A stretch of 64,000 nt of DNA from an uncultured Oscillibacter sp. GTDB lineage: Bacteria > Bacillota > Clostridia > Oscillospirales > Oscillospiraceae. The notes beneath the pieces were generated by a model. That model was given only the letters and a program-made list of their open reading frames with translations, searched no databases and was not told the origin of the DNA. This document shows, one piece after another, positions 1 to 7,186 of the stretch (position 1 is its first letter; the number at the start of each line of letters is the position of its first letter). The position numbers and the translations under genes were made by a program. The DNA is taken from positions 1 to 64,000 of the forward strand of contig CAJTVF010000006.1 in NCBI GenBank assembly GCA_910579435.1, read 5' to 3'.

Positions 1-64
1 TAAGCTCGTTTCTGCCCACAATACTTGGCTGGCGACGGCCCGGGAAGATAGGTGGCGCCAACAC
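1..64 (+). rRNA. rrf: 5S ribosomal RNA, 3' portion (partial)
   Basis: The window opens inside a 5S rRNA gene. The first bases read TAAGCTC, followed by TACTTGG at about 23-29, then GGGAAGATAGGTGG and GCGCCAAC. These match the order of conserved 3'-half 5S segments (loop A/helix IV-V region and the closing helix). The 5' half lies outside the window. An intrinsic terminator follows at once, so this is probably the end of an rRNA operon. The exact 3' end is uncertain by a few bases. Confidence 0.85.
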
Positions 65-100
65 AGGACAGGCTATTTTGGTAGTCTGTCCTGTTTTTTT
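63..100 (+). terminator. Intrinsic terminator after 5S rRNA
   Basis: ACAGGACAG (63-71) pairs with CTGTCCTGT (86-94) and is followed by a run of seven T. It ends the rRNA transcript entering from the left. Confidence 0.85.
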
Positions 101-161
101 ATGTCTCAAGCAAAAAGGGAAAACGGCTTACCAGAGCAGTTTACATCTTCCAGTGGCGTTT

Positions 162-328
162 TTAAGGAACCACTGATTTAATCTCCGCACACATCTTTAC
201 GCCTTAAATTTCCGCTGATCTGCGTCAGAAAATCTTGAAATCCGCCAGGATTTCTGCGATTTTCTTCCTTGCCAGCGAAAATTTCTGGCGCAAATCTGCA
301 CACGTTGATTAAATCAGTGCTTCCTTAA
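162..328. mobile_element. 167-bp TTAA-ended palindromic element, copy 1
   Basis: This is the first of four 167-bp copies (others at 40831, 53443 and 62994). It starts TTAAGGAACCACTGATTTAA and ends with the near-perfect inverse, ATTAAATCAGTGCTTCCTTAA at the last 21 bases. The interior is also self-complementary: GCCTTAAATTTCCGCTG pairs imperfectly with CAGCGAAAATTTCTGGC, and GAAATCC pairs around a small loop with GGATTTC. The whole unit can therefore fold as one long hairpin. It has no ORF and is visibly AT-richer than the flanks. It resembles a MITE-type non-autonomous element; no transposase is in the window. This copy supplies the stop codon of the adjacent minus-strand gene. Confidence 0.85.
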
Positions 329-677
329 ACTCCCAGCGCAGATAATACCGGCTGTTCCCGCTCAATTCGATTTTTCCCCTACAGTTGTCTTGATTCAAGC
401 GCAGCAGTTCTCGCTTTTGGCAGTCCAGCAGGGCTGCCTCAGTACTTCCTGCCGACAGCTGGCATTCAAGGCGAAACTCGTATGTCCGGTTCTGACGAAA
501 GCGCCCTACATGCCGGATCCACCCAGTGCAGGAATCCAGGAAAGCGCTGTCGGCCTGCCTCCCAGGGCGGAATACGAATAGGACGGCGGTGATACACTTG
601 GATGACGCAAGGCCCTGGCGGTATAGCAAGTAGATCAATGCGCCCATGAGCGCCGCAATAATCAGGTAAGCAAGCAT
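309..677 (-). CDS. Small membrane-anchored hypothetical protein (122 aa)
   Basis: The protein has one N-terminal hydrophobic segment (about residues 2-19, rich in L/I/A), a short basic stretch, and a roughly 100-residue soluble domain that reads like a beta-rich fold. I recognise no family. The start is supported by GAGGAGG eight bases upstream of the ATG. The last six residues (FKEALI) and the stop codon are encoded by the end of the 167-bp repeat, so the original C-terminus was probably replaced when the repeat inserted. It lies downstream of the DUF554 gene on the same strand, separated from it by a strong hairpin, so it probably has its own promoter. Confidence 0.6.
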   Translation of the reverse strand: MLAYLIIAALMGALIYLLYRQGLASSKCITAVLFVFRPGRQADSAFLDSCTGWIRHVGRFRQNRTYEFRLECQLSAGSTEAALLDCQKRELLRLNQDNCRGKIELSGNSRYYLRWEFKEALI

Positions 678-753
678 TTGGATCCTCCTCAGTGACAGAC
701 TTTCTCTTCCAGTCTACTATAATCTAACGCGAATTACAAATGCTTTTAAACAG

Positions 754-789
754 GAAGACGCGCCTTTGCTAAAACAAAGGCGCGTCTTC
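754..789 (-). terminator. Terminator hairpin after DUF554 gene
   Basis: GAAGACGCGCCTTTG (754-768) pairs perfectly with CAAAGGCGCGTCTTC (775-789). It lies just past the stop of the minus-strand gene at 804. The downstream T-tract is weak (CTGTTT), so efficiency is uncertain. Confidence 0.65.
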
Positions 790-803
790 TGATAGTCTCA
801 ATA

Positions 804-1496
804 TCACATAAACAAGCAGAGCAAAATAGGCAGGAAAATGGCCGGAACATAATTCATAATCTTCAGCTTCGTAACGCCCAGAAGATTTAAGCTGATTCCC
901 ACAATCAGCACCGAACCCACCACTGTCATCTCCGGGACCGTATTGGGATTCTGCTGGAGGAGCGGAGCCACCAGGCTGGCAAGACAGGCAATGCCGCCCT
1001 CAATGGTCAGGACCGCCGCCGCCGACAGCATCACGCCAAGCCCCAGGGAAGAGGCAAAGATGATGGAGGACACAAAGTCCAGCGTGGCCTTGGTAAACAG
1101 CATCTCATGATTTCCGGTGAGGCCGTCATTCAGGGCCCCCACAATGGTCATGGCCCCCACGCAGAAGACCAGGGAGGCCGTCACAAAGCCCTCCGCCAGG
1201 GAGGGACCTCCCTCCTGGCTCTTCCGGAACTTCTTCTCCAGGCCCTCCGCAAAGCGGTTCAGATGTCCGTCCAGGTCACAGAGCTCCCCGATGACGGCTC
1301 CCACGGCGACGGAGATAATGGCGATTAGGGCGTTGCTGCCTCCCAGCATCCCGTCGATGCCCACGAATAAGGTACAGAGCCCCAGACCCTTCATCACCGT
1401 GTCCCGCAGCCGCTCCGGCAGGATATTGCCCAACAGGAGCCCGATCAGGGACCCGATGATCACTGCGCCGGTATTGACCAGCGTACCAACCAGCAT
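804..1496 (-). CDS. DUF554 family integral membrane protein
   Basis: A 230-aa polytopic membrane protein of the DUF554 (YdfK/YqgA) family. It begins with the family's Gly-rich pattern GTLVNTGAVIIGSLIGLL, which is followed by a glycine-punctuated series of about seven hydrophobic helices (VGIDGMLGG, GAMTIVGALNDGL and SSLGLGVMLSA are typical blocks). A charged cytosolic loop around residues 75-98 separates the two halves. The function is not established; transporter-like roles have been suggested for the family. AGAAGG upstream of the ATG supports the start. It appears monocistronic, bounded by a hairpin terminator downstream and the foldase terminator upstream. Confidence 0.85.
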   Translation of the reverse strand: MLVGTLVNTGAVIIGSLIGLLLGNILPERLRDTVMKGLGLCTLFVGIDGMLGGSNALIAIISVAVGAVIGELCDLDGHLNRFAEGLEKKFRKSQEGGPSLAEGFVTASLVFCVGAMTIVGALNDGLTGNHEMLFTKATLDFVSSIIFASSLGLGVMLSAAAVLTIEGGIACLASLVAPLLQQNPNTVPEMTVVGSVLIVGISLNLLGVTKLKIMNYVPAIFLPILLCLFM

Positions 1497-1537
1497 ACAG
1501 CATCCTTCTTTCTTCCTTTAAAGTTCTAATGTATGTA

Positions 1538-1570
1538 TTGAGAAAAGAGGCCGGCAAATGCCGGCCTCTT
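1538..1570 (-). terminator. Terminator after the parvulin foldase gene
   Basis: AAGAGGCCGGC/GCCGGCCTCTT form a perfect stem (1545-1570). Read on the minus strand, it is followed by TTTTCTC. It closes the minus-strand transcript of the gene at 1586. Confidence 0.85.
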
Positions 1571-1585
1571 GGTCTTTACCTGCTG

Positions 1586-3202
1586 TCACCCAATGAGCTT
1601 CAAGCCGGATTCGCTGCGCTGGACGGTGACGTCTTTCACCAAATCCTCTTCCCAGGCGGTGTACGCCTCGTTTCGCAGATTGGAGGCGGCCTGGGACTGC
1701 CAGCGGCTCAGGTTCACGCCGGAGAAGTACATGACGTGAGCGCCATACTGGGTGTCCACCACACCGGTGTCACCGGGCTGGCGGGCGGCGTCGAAGCACC
1801 AGTCGTTGAATTCCGTTACCATCTGGCCCTGATAGACCTCTGTGTAGAGGCCGCCGTCGTACTTGGAGCCGTCGGTGGATTCCTTCATAGCCAGGGCGGC
1901 GAAGGAGTCCTCGGTGGCCTCGCCGGCCTGCCACTGGGCCAGCAGCTCCTCGGCCTTGGCGTGGGCGTCGGCCTTCAGCTGGGCTTGTTCGTCCTCATAA
2001 CCCTCTTCGCCCTCGGCAATGGAGCCGGTTCCAAGGGGGACCAGAATATGGCGAATGTCAATGGTGGGGTTCTCGTCCCGGAAGCGGTCGTGGAAGACCA
2101 GCACGTACTGGACGGTGCCGTCCGCCACAGTGCCGGTGTCGCCGGGCTTCCGGGCATCGTCATACAGCCATTCGCTCATGACGCTTCCGGCGCTGTAGCT
2201 GCCGTTTTCGTTTTGGCTGTAGGTGCCGTCGTTCTCCTCCGCCAGCTCCTCCAGGTCCCCGCCGCTCCGGAAGCCGTCCAGAATGGCCTCGGCGGCGTCC
2301 TGCGCGGCCTCCAGAGCTGCGGCGGAATCCTCCTCGGTGGGCTCTACGGTGTTGCCGTCTTCGTCCGCGGTGCTTTCGGCGGCGCCGGAGATGGAGACGA
2401 CCTCGTAGGAAACATGGTCATAGGTGTTGCGGTCGGCGTTGTAGGTTTCCTCCAGCTCGCTGTCGGAGTAGGTCAGGCTGTTCTGATAGGCGTCGGCGTA
2501 GGCGCTGTAGCGGAGGACCCGCATCAGCTGCTCGCCGTAGACCTTTTCCGTGACGCCCATACCAAAGTTGGCCTTCAGGTACTGGCTGACGGAGATGCCG
2601 CTGGCCGCCGCCACGGACTTGAGGGCGGCCATGTTGTCGTCGTACTGGGCCTGGACCCCGGCGGGGTACTGGAAGCCCTCGGCCTCGGCGGCCTTCAGGG
2701 CGGCCTGAATGACGCTCATGTTGTCCAGGGCCTCATTCAGGAAATAGTCGTGCCAGGTCATGCCGGTGGAAGCCAAGGCGTCGGTGCCGGCCTCCGTGTC
2801 CGCGTCGTCCGCGCCGGGCAGCTCAATGCCCAGCATGGAGGCAGCAGTGGAGTTGATGGGCTGGCTTTTCAGGGTGGCGCCGGTGTTCAGCCCCAGGTAG
2901 CTGAGGAAATAGGAATACTGGCTGTTGGAAACGAAGTTGCGGTAGGCCGTCTGGTAGTAGTAATCCACCTCGGCGGCGGTGTACTTCTCTCCGTCGATGG
3001 TGGCGGCAGTGGTTATTTTGGGGATGAAATCGCTGCGCCAGACAAGGGAGACGATGACCGCAATCAGGACGGCGGCGGCAATGACGCCGTAGAGGAGGTT
3101 GGTCCGTTTCTCCTCCCTGCGCTGCTGCGCCTCCCGGGCGGTCTTGGGGTCGGTCTGGCCGGCGGCGGCCTGACGGTTTTGCTTTTCTCTCGATGCGCTC
3201 AT
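1586..3202 (-). CDS. Membrane-anchored peptidyl-prolyl isomerase (PrsA/SurA-type parvulin)
   Basis: This 538-aa extracytoplasmic folding factor has a charged cytosolic N-terminus (about 35 residues, rich in Q/R/K), one transmembrane helix (about 37-56), an N-terminal SurA-like helical region, and a parvulin rotamase domain in the C-terminal third. The parvulin signatures are IDIRHILVPL, FAALAMKESTDGSKYDGG and FDAARQPGDTGVV. A degenerate second parvulin-like block lies before it (FRSGGDLEELAEEN...GDTGTVADG). The predicted role is cis-trans isomerisation of Xaa-Pro bonds in secreted proteins at the outer face of the membrane. Unlike PrsA it is anchored by a helix and not by a lipobox. The coding strand is closed by a good terminator. 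The family call is secure; substrates are unknown. Confidence 0.85.
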   Translation of the reverse strand: MSASREKQNRQAAAGQTDPKTAREAQQRREEKRTNLLYGVIAAAVLIAVIVSLVWRSDFIPKITTAATIDGEKYTAAEVDYYYQTAYRNFVSNSQYSYFLSYLGLNTGATLKSQPINSTAASMLGIELPGADDADTEAGTDALASTGMTWHDYFLNEALDNMSVIQAALKAAEAEGFQYPAGVQAQYDDNMAALKSVAAASGISVSQYLKANFGMGVTEKVYGEQLMRVLRYSAYADAYQNSLTYSDSELEETYNADRNTYDHVSYEVVSISGAAESTADEDGNTVEPTEEDSAAALEAAQDAAEAILDGFRSGGDLEELAEENDGTYSQNENGSYSAGSVMSEWLYDDARKPGDTGTVADGTVQYVLVFHDRFRDENPTIDIRHILVPLGTGSIAEGEEGYEDEQAQLKADAHAKAEELLAQWQAGEATEDSFAALAMKESTDGSKYDGGLYTEVYQGQMVTEFNDWCFDAARQPGDTGVVDTQYGAHVMYFSGVNLSRWQSQAASNLRNEAYTAWEEDLVKDVTVQRSESGLKLIG

Positions 3203-3471
3203 TTGTGTCTCAGTCCTCTCAAGTTTTCAGTTACATGTTTTGTCCGCGCGGCGGCGGGCTGGATTTTACGCACTTGCCTATTATAGCGGAATGCGGGCCA
3301 AAGTGCAAGCCTAAAATCCCTTTCCGGGAAAGAAAACGCCAGAATTCACGGTTTTTTCATCAAATCCCGGGGCTGGTCCGCTAAAATAACGCATAAATGG
3401 AAACACAATCATAGCCTGCCCGGCTGAAAATTTTCTGAAAGCCGGGGAAGAGGCGGGGGTCAGGGCATAAT
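3203..3471. other. Gene-free upstream region of the foldase gene
   Basis: No convincing ORF is present. The stretch carries the foldase promoter region (not resolved) and a strong inverted repeat at 3419-3446 (CCCGGCT ... AGCCGGG around an AT-rich inner stem) without a T-tract. That hairpin lies just outside the structured RNA candidate at 3472-3670. Confidence 0.5.
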
Positions 3472-3670
3472 AGTACCCCGCGAGAGCCGTGTAGACCCCG
3501 TTATAACCTGCACCTTCATGGACAGGTGGGTCGCCTCCAGCGCGCTTTACCGCTTCCAACTTCCAGCCGCGAACGGCAGCCGGGAGGCCTGCGAACCACG
3601 CTCTGATCCAGCGTCCCTTATAACGAAATGTGGGTTAAAAAAAGATCTATCACGCACCCCGCAGGGTACT
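3472..3670 (-). ncRNA. Candidate structured RNA, 6S-like long hairpin
   Basis: The 199-nt gap between the foldase and DUF1292 genes folds, read on the minus strand, as one long interrupted hairpin. The ends AGTACCC/GGGTACT pair, and CGTGATAGA then pairs with TCTACACG. After an asymmetric loop, CGTTATAA pairs with TTATAACG (plus-strand 3499-3506 and 3618-3625). GTGG...GCCTCC then pairs with GGAGGC...CCAC, and the apex contains a GCCG-TTCG-CGGC hairpin. Length, closing stem, internal bubbles and terminal hairpin resemble 6S RNA, and the 3' half (GGCGACCCACCTG, then AAGGTGCAGG) is reminiscent of 6S sequence. This is pattern reading without a covariance search. The strand is inferred, and an internal T7 run is a caution. 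Confidence 0.42.
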
Positions 3671-3698
3671 TTCCGTATGTGGGTATGTGGTTATAGGG

Positions 3699-3980
3699 TC
3701 ATTCCTCGCCGTCGAACAGGGATTCCATGAAGCGCTCGTACACCGCCTCCAGCTCCTCGTCGGAGTCCAGGGTGGAGAGGATATCCTCGCCGTCCTCGTG
3801 GAGGACCTTTAAAATCACCAGCCCGGCGTCCGGGTCGTCCTCCTCCCCCTCGGTCTCGGCGGGGAAGAAGGCTTGGTAGAGCTGTCCGTTGTATTCCAGG
3901 GCGTCCATGAACTCCAGGACCAGTTCCTTCCCCTCCTCGTCGGTGACGGTCAGGAAGGTGGGGCCGAAATCTTCACTCAT
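3699..3980 (-). CDS. DUF1292 family protein (YrzB-like)
   Basis: A 93-aa acidic cytosolic protein of the DUF1292 family, common in Firmicutes. The family layout is visible: an N-terminal beta segment (TFLTVTDEEGKELVLEFMDALEYNGQLYQAFFP), an acidic linker (EGEEDDPDAG), a second beta block (LVILKVLHEDGEDILSTLDSDEE) and a C-terminal helix ending FMESLFDGEE. Molecular function is unknown. The ATG is preceded by GGAGG. In many Firmicutes yrzB lies next to the Holliday-junction resolvase yrrK; no such gene is adjacent here. Confidence 0.85.
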   Translation of the reverse strand: MSEDFGPTFLTVTDEEGKELVLEFMDALEYNGQLYQAFFPAETEGEEDDPDAGLVILKVLHEDGEDILSTLDSDEELEAVYERFMESLFDGEE

Positions 3981-4148
3981 ACAGGGCCTCCTTTTCTGAG
4001 CTCAACTGTATTTTACACGGAAACGCCGGCAATTGCAAGAGAAGAATTTGTGAAAAAGCTGAAAAGTTGACAGCGCCAGTGGGAGTTAGTCTGCCCAAAA
4101 TCCATAAATCCATGCGATGCGGGAACTTTTTTTCGGCAATATCCGACA

Positions 4149-4177
4149 TTTTCAATATTGACAGGGGATGATACAAT
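4149..4177 (+). promoter_or_regulatory. Probable promoter for the class A PBP gene
   Basis: An extended -10 (TGATACAAT, core at 4172-4177) lies 17 bp after a weak -35 (TTTTCA, 4149-4154). A TTGACA at 4158 is only 8 bp from the -10, so it cannot pair with it. The leader to the TTG start is about 110 nt. Confidence 0.45.
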
Positions 4178-4291
4178 AGAGAATGAGGAGCTTCTGCAAT
4201 TTTTGGAAGTCCTGGAAGAGACTGGTTCTGACGCCTGCCGCCCCTGGAACGGACGGCGGCGGTGACCCCGGTAAAGGAGGTATTCATTACT

Positions 4292-7018
4292 TTGGAGCAG
4301 CACGGAAGAAGAGAACAGCCGCAGCAGCCCCAGCGGCGCCGGAAGCGCAGAAGGACCACCCCCCTGGGGATCGCACTGGGCGTGGTGAAGTGGATTTTCA
4401 TTACGCTGTGGACGGTCCTGCTGGTGGGCGTCTGCACGGCGCTGATCGGCCTGCATTTCTTTAAGGAGTATATCGACACGGTGGTTACCCCCAACGTGGC
4501 GGTGCGGGCGGAGGACTACACCATGAGCCTCAGCTCCTTCATTTACTATCAGGATAAGGAGACGGGGGCGTGGAAGGAGTTCCAGAACGTTCACGGCGCG
4601 GAGAACCGCATTTTGGTGGAGTTTAAGGACATGTCCCCCTATCTGTGGCAGGCCGCCGTGGCCATTGAGGACAAGCGGTTCTTCCAGCACGAGGGCGTGG
4701 ACTGGCGGCGGACCCTGTTCGCCGTAAAGGAGCTGGCCGTGGGTGACGGCAGCCAGGGCGGGTCCACTATCACCCAGCAGGTGCTGAAAAATATGACAGG
4801 CGACGACATGCCCTATGTCAACCGGAAGGTCCGGGAGATCTTCCGGGCCCTGGAGTTTGAGGAGAACTACTCCAAGGAATATATTCTGGAGCTGTACCTG
4901 AACACCATCTTTCTAGGACAGAACTGCTGCGGCGTGCAGACGGCGGCCCAATTCTACTTCGGCAAGGACGCCAAGGACCTGAGCCTGGCGGAGAGTGCCT
5001 GTATCATTGCCATCACCAACAACCCCTCCCTCTACGGGCCCATGTACGACGTCACCTATACCCGGTCGGATGGCACCAAGGTCACCCCCCGGGAGCTGAA
5101 CAAGGAGCGCCAGGAGCTGATTATAGACACGATGGCCAAGGAGGACGTAATTAACCCTAAGACGGGTCTGCCCTATATCACCCAGGCCCAGGCCGAGGCC
5201 GCCAAAGCGGAGGTCCTCCAGTTTGCCGACGGCTCCACCTCCGCCGACGAGATCGTGGAGAAGGCCACAGGAAAGATCGAGATAAACTCCTGGTTTGTGG
5301 ACCAGGTGCTCCGGGATGTGGTCCAGGGACTTCAGGACGAGTACGGCATTACGGAGAAGGAGGCCTACACCCGCCTCTATAACAGCGGCTACCGCATCTA
5401 CACCACCCTGGACCCGGATATCCAGGCCCTGGCGGAGAGCGTCTATGAGGACCGGAGCAACCTGGACGTGACCTCCCGGAATGGTCAGCAGCTTCAGTCC
5501 GCCATTACTATTCTGGACCCCTACACCAGCAACATCGTCGCCATGGTGGGCAAGGTGGGGGAAAAGCAGGAAAACCTGGGCTGGAACTGCGCCACCGCCA
5601 AGCGGCAGGTGGGCTCCTCCATGAAGCCCCTGACGGCTTACGCCCCGGCCCTGGACGCAGGGGTCATCACCCAGGGCTCCGTCTTTGACAACTACCCCGT
5701 CCAGGAGCTCAACGGCAATCCCTGGCCCAAGAACTCCCCCAACACCTACACCGGCTTCACCACGGTGCGGACCGGCGTGCAGAAATCCATCAACACCATT
5801 GCCGTCCAGGCCCTCCAGTCCGTGGGGGTGGAGGAGGCCTACCGCTTCGCCACGGAGAACCTGCGGCTGGACCTGGTGGCGGACGACATGGTGGTGGGCG
5901 CCCTGGGCATGGGCGGCCTGACCCGGGGGCTGAACACCGTGGAAATGGCGGCGGCCTACGCCTGCTTTGCCAACAACGGCATTTACAACGAGCCCCGGAC
6001 CTACGTCCGGGTCACCCGCATCGACAACACCACCGGCCAGGAGGTCACGGTGCTGGAGAACGAGAGCGAAAGCCACGTGGCTATGAAGGAGGCCACGGCC
6101 TACCTGATGACGGACATGCTGAAAAACGCCGTAAGCGCCGGCACCGGCGGACAGGCCCGGTTCAACGGCATGCACATCGCCGGAAAAACCGGAACCACCA
6201 ACGACAACAAGGACCGCTATTTCGTGGGCTTCACGCCCTACTACGTGGCGGCGGTCTGGACGGGCTATGAGGAGCCGGAGCGCATCAGCTACAGCGGCAA
6301 CCCCGCCATCACCATGTGGAAAAAGGTTATGGAGCCCCTTCATATGGAGCTGCCTGACAAGGACTTTGACAACAAGCCCTCCACAGGGCTGACCAGCATC
6401 CAAGTATGCCTGGACAGCGGCATGAGGCCCACTGCTGCGTGTGAGGCGGACCCCCGGGGAGGCCGAATCGGCACGTTTACGGTGGCGTCGGGCACCGGAC
6501 CCACAGAGGAGTGCACCATGCACAAGGTGGTGTCCTACTGCACCGAGGGCCACTGCCTGGCCGGGGAGACCTGCCCCGAGGCGGTGGTGGAGCAGCGGGC
6601 CTACCTGGACCACGTCCGGGAGGATTACGGCCCCAGCATCAAGGCGGACGACGACCCGTATCTCATCAGCACCCTGGAGAAGGCCCGGGAGCCCTCGGAG
6701 ACCAACCCCACGGGCGGCTGTCCCGTCCATGAGGGCGTGCCCCTGCCGGAGAATCCCCTGGACCCGCTGAATCCCTATGATCCGAGCGGCGGAACCACGA
6801 CCACGCCCGGCGTGACCGACCCCTATGTGCCCAATCCCGGGGAGAGCCACGAGGGCTACGGCCCCTCTCCCAAGCCCATAACGCCGACCCCGGAGCCCAC
6901 GCCGGAGCCTACACCGCAGCCGGACCCGGTGACTCCCGTCGAGCCGGAGGAGCCGGGAGGAACGGAGCCCAGCGGCGGCGGAGGGCTGTTCGACGACCTC
7001 TGGGGCATTGCGGCCTAA
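4292..7018 (+). CDS. Class A penicillin-binding protein (bifunctional PBP1A type)
   Basis: This 908-aa peptidoglycan polymerase/cross-linker has a short Arg/Gln-rich cytosolic tail, one membrane helix (about residues 25-55), a GT51 glycosyltransferase domain (EDKRFFQHEG near 126, GGSTITQQ near 156) and a transpeptidase domain. The transpeptidase has active-site SSMK near 441, KSIN near 497 and KTGT near 631. The protein ends in a Cys-bearing region and a Pro/Thr-rich tail (TPEPTPEPTPQP) likely to span the wall. I chose the TTG start at 4292 because AAAGGAGG lies 11 bases upstream; the in-frame GTG at 4262 has no ribosome site and would place that Shine-Dalgarno inside the gene. The gene is monocistronic with a strong terminator. 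Confidence 0.93.
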   Translation: MEQHGRREQPQQPQRRRKRRRTTPLGIALGVVKWIFITLWTVLLVGVCTALIGLHFFKEYIDTVVTPNVAVRAEDYTMSLSSFIYYQDKETGAWKEFQNVHGAENRILVEFKDMSPYLWQAAVAIEDKRFFQHEGVDWRRTLFAVKELAVGDGSQGGSTITQQVLKNMTGDDMPYVNRKVREIFRALEFEENYSKEYILELYLNTIFLGQNCCGVQTAAQFYFGKDAKDLSLAESACIIAITNNPSLYGPMYDVTYTRSDGTKVTPRELNKERQELIIDTMAKEDVINPKTGLPYITQAQAEAAKAEVLQFADGSTSADEIVEKATGKIEINSWFVDQVLRDVVQGLQDEYGITEKEAYTRLYNSGYRIYTTLDPDIQALAESVYEDRSNLDVTSRNGQQLQSAITILDPYTSNIVAMVGKVGEKQENLGWNCATAKRQVGSSMKPLTAYAPALDAGVITQGSVFDNYPVQELNGNPWPKNSPNTYTGFTTVRTGVQKSINTIAVQALQSVGVEEAYRFATENLRLDLVADDMVVGALGMGGLTRGLNTVEMAAAYACFANNGIYNEPRTYVRVTRIDNTTGQEVTVLENESESHVAMKEATAYLMTDMLKNAVSAGTGGQARFNGMHIAGKTGTTNDNKDRYFVGFTPYYVAAVWTGYEEPERISYSGNPAITMWKKVMEPLHMELPDKDFDNKPSTGLTSIQVCLDSGMRPTAACEADPRGGRIGTFTVASGTGPTEECTMHKVVSYCTEGHCLAGETCPEAVVEQRAYLDHVREDYGPSIKADDDPYLISTLEKAREPSETNPTGGCPVHEGVPLPENPLDPLNPYDPSGGTTTTPGVTDPYVPNPGESHEGYGPSPKPITPTPEPTPEPTPQPDPVTPVEPEEPGGTEPSGGGGLFDDLWGIAA

Positions 7019-7106
7019 GAGGGAAGGACCCCGCCCGGAGCCGGGGAGACCGGAAGTTCATGCGGCGTTTCAGAGTGCCTCAAATGCTGGCCTTTCAACA
7101 GAAGAA

Positions 7107-7146
7107 AGCGGGAACGGAGTTCAGCGAACTCCGTTCCCGCTCTTTT
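7107..7146 (+). terminator. Terminator after the PBP gene
   Basis: AGCGGGAACGGAGTT pairs with AACTCCGTTCCCGCT around a CAGCG loop and is followed by TCTTTTT. Confidence 0.9.
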
Positions 7147-7186
7147 TCCGATGGGGCGATATCCGCGGTGAGAGAAACCGGAAGGC

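Noticed and set aside
1529..3286. Long plus-strand open frame opposite the parvulin gene
   Set aside because: Low-complexity Gly/Val sequence, no ribosome site, and antisense to a gene with clear domains.
4158..4177. TTGACA with TACAAT as a PBP promoter
   Set aside because: The spacing is only 8 bp; a weaker -35 at 17 bp with an extended -10 is more plausible.
4913..6850. 645-codon minus-strand frame opposite the PBP gene
   Set aside because: His/Gly/Val-rich shadow of the class A PBP; no motifs.
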